DNA of 64,000 nucleotides from Branchinecta lynchi. Lineage: Eukaryota > Arthropoda > Branchiopoda > Anostraca > Branchinectidae. Location: positions 12,364,938-12,428,937 of the forward strand of contig JAKZAP010000014.1 in NCBI GenBank assembly GCA_023053575.1, read 5' to 3'. The notes under the pieces were generated by a model. The model had not been told where the DNA came from and ran no database searches. It worked only from the letters and a program-made list of their open reading frames with translations. A program made the position numbers and the translations under genes. Position 1 is the stretch's first letter. Each line of letters begins with the position of its first letter. Of this stretch, positions 55,989-64,000 are shown piece by piece.

Positions 55989-58900
55989 ATGGAATGGAAC
56001 TTGAAATCACATAGTGAGCTCTCCTTGGACTGTGGGAGTCCAGGTCTGAGACATTCTGATCGAAAGGCAGTGTCGGTAGAAAACATAACTGGCAAGATCC
56101 AGGTGCTTGAAGATGAACTCAAATGCGTGTGGGAAACTCTTGACCACCTAGCTGTCGACTATAAGCAGATCAAGACAAGGTTAGACAATGCTGAAGATTT
56201 CTTACCCGGTGACATGAGTTGTCAGGAGCAGAGAGTAGAAGACCATGAGGGCTCGGTTGAAAGCTACGCAGTAGATTGGCCTCTTCACGACGAAGATGAC
56301 AGTCTCACTAAACCTGTTCCTCTCATTGATGCCAATGGTGACGATCCCGATTCCACCGCTAGTGACAGACTTGACCAACTAAGACTTGAACTGGCGGATA
56401 TTACGTCCAAGATCGAGCAAGAGAGGTCAAATCGAGCGAGAGTCTTTCACAAAAATATAACAGGTCAACAGCAAAATGAAGTGGTATTTAGCTCTATGGA
56501 TTATCTAACCTATCGCCGTGAGAGAGTGTTGACAGAACACGGTGCCCTTAGTCCAGAGAAACCTGTTGAAAACTTTGTCGCTTCAAAAGCTTATGCAAGG
56601 AATGTTTTCGAGATCTCTGACAAGACCGAAGATCCTGGAGGAATTCCGTGTCGGTCTGCGGAAACCAATATCGATTTCAGGTCTCACCAGGAATTAATAG
56701 AAGCGACAAACGCAGGTGGAACTTTGAAGCATAGTTTGTTACAAGGACGGACTGATATAGCTCGTGTTGCATCCAGTCAACAGCCCGAATGGAAGACCAA
56801 CATGTACGAGCCTGGTTTAGTTCCAAATGCACGGATGCGTTCTCTTACCCCCCAGCCAGTTTCTCGGCAGGAATCGGCTGATCCGCTATTCGAAAGATTA
56901 AACTGTAGACCAAGTGTTAGTCATAACTCAAGCCCTCTACATGCTAGACGTAATAGTCGTCCCGATGCCCATCAAACGTACTGCGGACCGCGGCTAGCGA
57001 GAAATTGTCGCTCCTCGTATGTAGGAAGTCAAAGGGGGGCATATGTACAAAGTTATGATGGAATTAGACCTTCCTTCAACGTTTCCGCGCGGTCTCCGAA
57101 AAGGCGGGGTACCTCGCCTACAAGATACTCAACGAGGAGCACTGGAAGGTCGGATTCTGGCGTATCTTCTCTCAGTGCTTGGTCAAGTACAGAGAAATCA
57201 CCGGGCAGTCCAAGACTGCAGAAAGATTTCTCCGGAGCAGGTGGAAGTAGTCGGAGACAGTCGATGGCAAGCCAACATGCTGAGCAGCTAAACATTCGAA
57301 GAAATGTACAGAGTAAGACTCCCCAGCCACCCGAGCGACCGGAATTAGAGGTGCGCCAGAATCAAAGAGTCTCCCTTACAGAGATTCTTTTAAAACACTT
57401 AAGTGACCACGACCAGACATGCCCTTTGTCGCACACCTACAGCACACTCATTTCCACAGAACTGGCACAAACTGTTGACCTGAGACAGACTGAGCTTGGA
57501 CAACCTTTTGATCAGCAATACATGCTACCCAGACGGTCTGTAAGCTCTAACCAACCTCAAGACCGAATTCCTAGCCCTGCTCCTGGTTTTTCCGGCGCTT
57601 TTGACAGGATCCCAGACCCAGCACCAAGTTTTGCTGATGTCTCCTCGGTCATTGCCCAGTCTGATCAGGCATTAAGACAAATTCCAAATGACATCTATGA
57701 CAACCGACGACAATCATTTAGTACCCTGCCACACATGCCGTTAGACCAGCAGCAATATCTCAGTGATCTGCATACATCTGATGAGCGTTTTTATCCCTTA
57801 GAAAATAGGGGCATAGAGTATATACCACCTGATATCTACTATCGGGAACCCCCAGCACTTGGTGGGCTGGCGTGCCCAGGATACGAAAATACTTTTATGC
57901 CCTATGGCAGATCTGCCATGTTTCAAAGACCAGAACCTCCCTTTTACATGAACGACTACGGGTTTCAGAACTATTACGGGATGAGGAATTCTTATTGTGG
58001 TACTTACTTTATGCGTGAACCCCCGCCTCCTGATTACGTCAACATCCCATGGAATCATGTACCTGTGGGGAGAGGCTTCTATGCGCCCTATCCAGGCTGT
58101 ACAACAGGTGCTGCAGCTGGTCCTAGCCAAGAGAACCGTCGGTCTCAGGAGTCGTATCATACGTTGAATTACGACAAGAATCGATTAACTCTTGACCTGA
58201 AGACATCAGCTCCACCCGATCAGAGTCACACCCAAGGCCATTTCGTTTCCAATAGCCAATCTGTTCGCGACTCGATTACGTCGAAAAGGCGGCCATTTAT
58301 AAGTGACGACGTACGAAAGACAATCAGATCAACGATTACAAATGTAGTGGGTTGGCTTCCTGGCCGAGGGCGAAGTGTCTCTTTGAGACAAAAGAGATCC
58401 AATTCCCTTCCTTATATGCCAGATATTGAGACCGAAATTCCGAAGGTGGTGCGAAAGCGTGATCGCAAGTTATTAAACCGAATATCAAATGTCTTCCATC
58501 AAAAAGTTTTCCGGAGAAGCAGCACGGGAAGTCTGCCAGGGGGAAAAGAAGTAAGTTCAAAAAGAATCTCCAAAGAATACAAAATGGTGAATGGATTTCC
58601 CCTTGCGAAGACAGGTGAGGTAGAGAAAGAAAAAGTCCATGTGGTGAATCCCATGGAAGGTTGGAAAGAGCCAGTAGATAGTGAAAGTGACTTTTCGACT
58701 GATATCGCCGATTTGGAATACAGCTCGCGTTGTAATAGCGATATCTTCAAAAGGATAGAAAAGAAAGAATGGTCGTCGGCTGGCGAGTCGAAAGAAATTT
58801 TGTTTGATGAGCTCTCAACAGTGTCTGTGGAGGTGAAGCCGGAAGGAGAGGAAAATACTATCAAACACATGCCTTCTGCTGACGTTCGAGGAACCACAGA

Positions 58901-60332
58901 AAGTTTTGAGGTGAATAAGCTTTTTGGACTGCTTGAGGCTCGTACGACAAAGAAAGAGACAATATTGGAACCGCAGCCTTCATGCCACGGCACAGTTTTT
59001 TCCTGGGCTGACCACAATGCATGTTTGACGAATATAGATTTCCACCGCCAAGGCGATGACGAACTCCCACAGTCCGGGATGACGGAAAAAGAGACGGCTT
59101 CATTGGAGGATTTCAGCAGAGACTCAGTGAATGAGCCTTGTAGTTTGCTAGCTGAAAGCCGTGAGCTGTGTGGGGATATGGTACCTAGCTTGAATGTGAA
59201 TGGTCAATTTGTACACTCAAAAGCCCATCAAGAGGAAAAGGACACCGCTTCGTCCGAGCACAAATCTTTGGGCCCGTTACTTCAAACGAAACCCAAAATG
59301 GAACCTCTAGGAAACGTAGCAGATATTCAGAGTCTTCATTCGAAGTCAGAAGACCAAACCGACATCGCGGATAATCGAACGAACGACAGTTTCCGTCGAC
59401 TTTCGGTTTCAGGCTCGAATATACCGTCTAATAACTTCTCGGCAAACAAAGATATGCTTGTGCAAAATGGGACCATTTCTCGTCGCCTCTCTATCGCCGG
59501 GCTAAATTCACGAGTAGACAATAGCTTCAGGTCGCCAAGGCTTATCTCAAGATCGTCTTCCCGTTGGGAAAGTACTGAAGACAGTATTGACACGGATGAC
59601 GAATGGTTTCAGTATGGGCTCCGACAGCTTGAGGAACAGGAAATGAAACAGAATAAAATTCCTACTCCCGAAGGTGTGCAATGCTCTGTCTTTGCTGATG
59701 TTCAAAGAGGTTTGTATGATGAAGCAACTCCTTTGGAAGATAAAGCCAGTCATGCTCACTTGCATTTTGCTTCTGCATTGGTTGATCCTGTAGAATCTGA
59801 TGAAAATTTACCAGACGACGAGTGTCTCCCTATTTATTCTGATGAAGACCAGAACGAAGAAAAACATGGCTGCTCGTTGCATGACGATTCTTCCGCGACT
59901 GGTGGTCCCGACAGCCCGGACTATTCCGAATGGGACGAGAACGAAGAACACCTTGAGATCCCGCCCCTAAGAGACGATGGACATTCTAATATGGCTGACG
60001 TAGAAATTGGTCAGTGGTCCGAGAATCTAGCTGGTTCAGATGTAGAGCAGAAATCTCCAGAGTACCAAGGAGAATCTGAAGTCTATAAGGAAAATGAAAA
60101 TGCAGTTGTCGGTAGTGATGATGCAGTTTTTGCAGTCGAAGATGTCGGTGTGAGGGAGGAAGAATCAGGTGTAGATAGGATTCCTGGTGTTGTTGTGGTC
60201 CTTACTGATGCCACCATAAAACAACAAGGCACCGCAAAGTGGAAGCTCGTAAAAACCTTAAAGGAAAAGAAAGCAGAAGCCAAAGCAGCTGAACAGAAGG
60301 CGGAGAAAGTCGCGACACCAGGTTCGGAGACT
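55989..60332 (+). CDS. Very large coding exon, about 1448 residues, disordered scaffold-like protein
   Basis: Open from ATG 55989 (in-frame TAA at 55983) to a strong donor GTAAGT at 60333, phase 0; the stop codon at 60345 lies in the intron. Residues about 30-72 (VENITGKIQVLEDELKCVWE...) and 110-140 (DQLRLELADITSKIEQERSN) are predicted coiled coils. A Ser/Arg-rich stretch follows (about 280-430), then an aromatic Pro/Tyr region (about 600-720, e.g. YREPPALGG, FQNYYGMRNSY), basic RRSSTGS and RKRDRKLLNR patches (about 790-850), and an acidic part. The end is a basic helix (GTAKWKLVKTLKEKKAEAKA) that resembles a second calmodulin-type helix. Because no good phase-0 acceptor lies before the first codons, an alternative first exon of the large gene is the simplest reading. 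Confidence 0.8.
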
Positions 60333-60684
60333 GTAAGTATAAAGTGATGAGTAAAGAGGGGTTACTAGTATTTTTTTCTCTAACAAACCTCATATATAAT
60401 CTAATCAATCTTTCAATTTCTGCGATATACTGGTTTTCATATTAAGGCTAGATCTTGCTGCTGAGATTATTGCTAAAGTTTGCAACAACGGGCTAGATCA
60501 GATCTGGCTCGATGGCTCATAGAGATACTTCTTTTGTAGAATTGTTTTGGTTGTTTTTTGGTGCATCCAATAGTGAGTTAGGAGGGAAGGGCTTCTTATG
60601 GGACTAAATGTTGTTTTGGAAATTATGTATTTATTTATGGGATTATTAGGAAATTTGTTGTTTTTTTATTTTTATGGCACTTGC
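60333..60684. other. Intron after the large exon
   Basis: Begins with the GTAAGT donor. No exon or repeat is recognised before the palindromic word GGCACTTGCCCTTCGACCAA at about 60677. Confidence 0.45.
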
Positions 60685-60774
60685 CCTTCGACCAAGTGCC
60701 ATATAGCGATCGCAATTTCTGTCCGTCCGTCGGTCGGGGTTTTACTAGTTTGGGCAGTTCCGCATAAGCTAGTA
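60685..60774 (+). repeat. 5' end of GATGAAACTTGG array, copy 3
   Basis: Palindromic start (GGCACTTGCC..AAGTGCCATATAGCGATC) and GTCCGTCCGTCGGTCGG lead into a module that is interrupted by the hAT insertion at 60775-61857 and resumes at 61866 with GATGAAACTTGGCAGG. Confidence 0.7.
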
Positions 60775-61207
60775 CAGTGGTTCCCAACCGGTGGTACGCG
60801 TACCCGAAGGGGTACGCGAGACCCTTGTAAGAAGTACGCGAAGGTACCAAAATCTTTTACTCTGTATTTCGAAATATCTCCTCACTAATTTGTATTACCG
60901 ATTGCCTAATATTACCAGCAGAGGCATCACTAGCCAAACAGTTTTTTTGGGGCAAGATATTTCTGCTGAATTTTTACCTACTGTTTTTCGAAAAAATAAC
61001 TCTTTTACGAAAAAATTTACCGACTAGCCGAACACTTAGGGGAGGGGTGTCTCCAGTCCACGTCTGACGCCCTGAATGCAAGCCCTAGTAAAATTCATGA
61101 TATGATATTGATTGCAGAACAGCTAGCCTACTGCTGCCAAATCTATTCCTATGTCAAACAATATTGTTCAAAAAGAAGCGGAGATAAATTAATATAATTC
61201 AGTCATA

Positions 61208-61474
61208 TTGTCATTCAGGTCTAGAACAAAATTAACGAAAATGTCTGCGATTCAGCTTGATGAAAGAACGGTTTTGCGGGATGTGTCACATGAAGCTGAG
61301 ATTACAGTATTTTTCCGATATCGAGACTCAGACATAAAAGAAAATATTCTGTTTTGCGAAAACCTGCAGTACCGAGGACAGCATGAACAAAACTATTCCT
61401 GTGCCAGTTATTTATCAGTTTGCAGTGACAGGGTAGAACTTGTGACTAGATTCAAAATCCATTTAGTGGAATAA
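61208..61474 (+). pseudogene. hAT transposase fragment
   Basis: About 88 residues containing SAIQLDERT and FFRYRDSDIKENILFCENL. These match the catalytic-core opening of ZBED5/hAT transposases, which usually reads QLDEST ... VRY...DIKEEFLFC. The Asp of LDE is kept, the following Ser is changed to Arg. The frame stops where the SINE begins. The dimerisation domain and later catalytic residues are missing. Recognised from family knowledge, not by search. Confidence 0.72.
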
Positions 61475-61671
61475 AACATAGATGGCACTTTACACAAGGG
61501 ACTTGTACCGTTGGACTGGCTTCTACCAGACTATTGTAGTGGTTTGCGAACTCTGCTCACAAGCCTCTCGGTAGCTCAGATGGTAGAGCGACTGCCTTGT
61601 AAGCACAGGGTCCTGGGTTCAAATCCTGGTTGAGGAGCATTTTTGTCTATCAGTTCACTACTTATAAAACG
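61472..61671 (+). mobile_element. tRNA-Thr-derived SINE, copy 2, nested in hAT
   Basis: TTTAGTGGAA occurs on both sides (61462-61471 and 61672-61681), a 10-bp duplication. The 5' segment (TAGATGGCACTTTACACAAG) and 3' segment (CAGTTCACTACTTATAAA) match copy 1 at 21386-21642. Between them, 61565-61638 folds as a tRNA: D-arm with TAGCTCAGATGG (A box), anticodon loop CTTGTAA (UGU, threonine), and B box GGTTCAAATCC. The acceptor stem has wobbles and mismatches and no CCA processing context. It is a transposable element and not a functional tRNA gene. Unusually, about 90 bp precede the tRNA part. Confidence 0.85.
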
Positions 61672-61865
61672 TTTAGTGGAAGCTCCGGTAAATATGTGAT
61701 GACTGTAAAAAATGTTGCTGTTAATGACATTGAGCTGAAATTTGACAAAAGCCTCAAATTTATCATTGAGCCTTTTTCACGTTCTGAAAATTGGGGTACG
61801 AAACCTTTTCGAACCTAGTTTAGGGGTACGCGGTACGGAAAAGGTTGGGAACCACTGAGCTAGGA

Positions 61866-63960
61866 CGATGAAACTTGGCAGGCATGTCAGGGACTCGAAA
61901 TGATTAAGTTGGAAATAGTCATTTCCCCGGTCTGAGTATCGTGAGGAGTGGAGGGAGGGGGAATCCGGAATCTTGTGGTATTTATAACTCTTGACCGCGT
62001 GATCGGTTCTTAATGAAACTTGGTATTTGGGAAGACCTCGGGTCTCAGACGATCGCACGTAAAATCCGGTCTGGATCCGGTGACTTCGGGGGGAGTTGAA
62101 GAGGGGAACCGGAAATCTTTTTTAAACGCTTGGAGTGAAGGGATGAATATGAAACATGGTGGGAAGAGCAAGCACAAGTCCTAGATACATCGTTGTCATA
62201 ACCTGACCGGATTCGGGTACTATGGGGGGAGTTAGCGGGAGGGTGTGGATTTCTGATTATCCGTGATTTCGATACTTCCTGATGTACTAGGAGGATGTAA
62301 CCGGGCTGGCATATCAGGGACTTGGACAAACCCACTTGATAATAGTCGTTTACATGATCCTATCATCGTGGGGGGAGTAGAGGGAGGGAGAATCTGGAAT
62401 GTTGAGGTATTTATAGTTCTTCAACGGCAGATCGGATCTTAATGAAACATAGTGTTTAGAAAGACCTCGTGTCTCAGGCGATCCATATAAAATCCGGATC
62501 GGAGCCGGTGACTTCGGAGGGAGCGGGAGAGGGGAACCGGAGATCTTGGGAAACGCTTAGAGTGGGGGGATCAGGATGAAACTTGGTAGGAAGAGCAAGC
62601 ACAAGTCCTAGATACATCATTGACATAGCCGGACCGGATTCAGGCACTATGGGTGGAGTTGGGGGGGGGGGGCGTATTTCTGATTATCCGTGAGTTCAGT
62701 ACTTCCTGATGTACTAGGACGATGCAACTGGGATGGCATATCAGGGACTGGAATGACTTGAGTTGACTGAAGGGATGGGGAATCCGGAATCTTGTGGCAT
62801 TCGTAACTGTCGTACTGGCGATCGGTTTTGAAAGAAACTTGGCAAGTGGAAAGACGTGTCGTGTTAGATGTTCCGTGTCAAGCCCGGGCCGGATCCGATA
62901 TTTGCGGGGGGGGGGGGGGGTGAAGGGGGACATCGGAATATTCGTGAAACGCCTAGTGCCGAGGGATCGGGGTGGAATTTGTTGGGAAGAACAAGCATAA
63001 GCCGTAAACAGTTTCTTGACAAAATCATATCGGGGCTGTTTAGGGGAGTCGGAGGGGTTTCCGGGAATTCCGGTAGGCATATTAGCGACTCGACTAGATA
63101 GACTTAAAGACCTGACACCATGCCGCAGGAAAATTTCTGTTCCTGGATTTGGCCATTTTGGTGGGAGTCAAGGGAACTGAAATCCGGAAATTACTGACTA
63201 TTTTGCGAACGGGTCCGATTCGAGTGAAACTTTATGGGTGATAAGAACTAATGAGCTAGACATGGAAAAGATGTCTCCGAACCACATGCGGCATTGGCTG
63301 GGGTAACTGGAGGGGGTGGGGGCCGTAAACTTTGTGACATGGTAAAAAAAACCAATCGGCCGACTGAGATGCAAGTTGGACAATACCGAGTTTATGCTGC
63401 CTATTTTGTTATTTGACGTCAGGACAGGACCCGGCAACGGTATAGGAGGAGGATCAGGCGGAAACCGGAAATTTGCACATATGTTTCGATTCGAGTCAAG
63501 CTTGAAGGACGAGAAGAGAAGATGTCAGAGATGCGAAGTGTATGTGTCCTAGTCTTGTTTGACCACAGTGGGAGGAGTTGGAGGAGGGGGGGGGGGGTCG
63601 GAAATTTTGTAGCTCACGCAGGGATCAAACAGACGGAGTGATTTGAATCAAATTTGAAAAGAATGGAGACAATGCGTCCTAGATGACATGTTTTAATGGT
63701 CCGGACCGGATCTGAACTCGGCGGGGGTTGGGACCGGAGTTTCCCGAAAAAAGTTTTGACCTGAGTGAAACTTGATAGCCGGTACGAAAAGATGCCTTAG
63801 ATAATCTGTATATGTGGCTGAACCGGATTTGGCCCTGGTACGGAAGTTTGAGGGCGAGGCCTGCCGGCAATAGTAGGAATCAAACTTCTAGGAATCAAAC
63901 TAGTTCGGTGAAACATTTACCCTAGATTATCCGAGGCGATGTCGGAAATGCTCAGCCTCG
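61866..63960 (+). repeat. GATGAAACTTGG / poly-G modular array, copy 3
   Basis: About 15 modules marked by GATGAAACTTGG-like words at roughly 61868, 62012, 62149, 62294, 62441, 62575, 62720, 62834, 62968, 63225, 63360, 63495, 63645, 63765 and 63885, mostly 115-150 bp apart. Between them lie GGGGGGAGTTGGAGG words, several of which became G runs (62659, 62906, 63588). Similarity falls along the array, and the last third is very diverged. Proline-rich minus-strand frames here are not genes. Confidence 0.78.
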
Positions 63961-64000
63961 CGTGATATTAGATACCTTACTTCTATGTCCAATCCCAGAA

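Larger units (their letters stand above)
60775..61857 (+). mobile_element. hAT element (ZBED5-like group), internally deleted
   Basis: Terminal repeats CAGTGGTTCCCAACC (60775) and GGTTGGGAACCACTG (ending 61857), with GGGGTACGCG words just inside both ends, are typical of a widespread animal hAT group. The flanks AGCTAGTA (60767-60774) and AGCTAGGA (61858-61865) are an 8-bp duplication with one change. It carries a short transposase remnant (61208-61474) and a SINE nested at 61472-61671. At 1083 bp it is a non-autonomous deletion derivative. Confidence 0.92.

Noticed and set aside
61565..61638. Functional tRNA-Thr gene (UGU anticodon)
   Set aside because: The acceptor and anticodon stems have mismatches, and the segment lies inside a duplicated-site-flanked SINE whose ends recur at 21386-21642.

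Overview
The window is nuclear DNA of an animal, most likely an invertebrate. The evidence is split coding exons with GT-AG (and one GC-AG) introns of 2 to 12 kb or more, non-LTR retrotransposon fragments, hAT and Harbinger-like elements with clear target-site duplications, a tRNA-derived SINE, abundant CpG, and many long G or C homopolymer runs. There are no operons, ribosome binding sites or CRISPR arrays. The species cannot be named from the sequence.

One large plus-strand gene appears to span most of the window. Six exons chain in phase: 9365-9623, 13683-13712 (a 30-nt microexon), 16434-16516, 28955-29036 (GC donor), 31681-33154 and 35127-35330. They encode a disordered Tyr/Ser/Pro-rich and charged-helix protein that ends, within the chain, in a basic aromatic helix (TPRQRWLWAFNKICNQVN). 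This helix resembles the calmodulin-binding segment of Munc13/UNC-13 presynaptic priming proteins. Further downstream lie coding exons 50809-51336 and 55989-60332 (about 1448 codons), both ending at phase-0 GTAAGT donors. They may be later or alternative exons of the same gene. The gene's first exons and its C1/C2/MUN-type exons are not seen, so the window would be the N-terminal, isoform-variable part of an UNC-13-like locus. This identification rests on motif memory and not on a search.

Almost everything else is mobile or repetitive DNA in the introns. It includes: (1) hAT-type elements with 8-bp duplications at 1569-2976, 23897-24076, 49179-49343 and 60775-61857, the last carrying a transposase fragment and a nested SINE; (2) MITE pairs at 15264/27215, 23283/36552 and 28127/38252, plus TAA/TTA-flanked elements at 12530-12761 and 24617-24849; (3) CR1/Jockey-like LINE remains at 699-1260, 5040-6200, 10258-10822 and 17036-19392; (4) a foldback family at 4480, 22000, 30378, 46370, 47533, 48172 and 53200 whose right arm contains a hammerhead-ribozyme-like core; (5) two modular repeat families, one bounded by GGGATCCC palindromes with about 125-bp modules, the other with GATGAAACTTGG modules about every 140 bp; (6) tandem duplications and minisatellites at 10963-11696, 14067-14290, 25319-25651, 42577-43990, 44390-44795 and 51760-52290.

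The signals most worth checking are the hammerhead-like foldback family, the SINE nested in a hAT element with both duplications readable, the hAT element with an internal TTACCGAAT minisatellite, and the microexon and GC-AG intron of the large gene.
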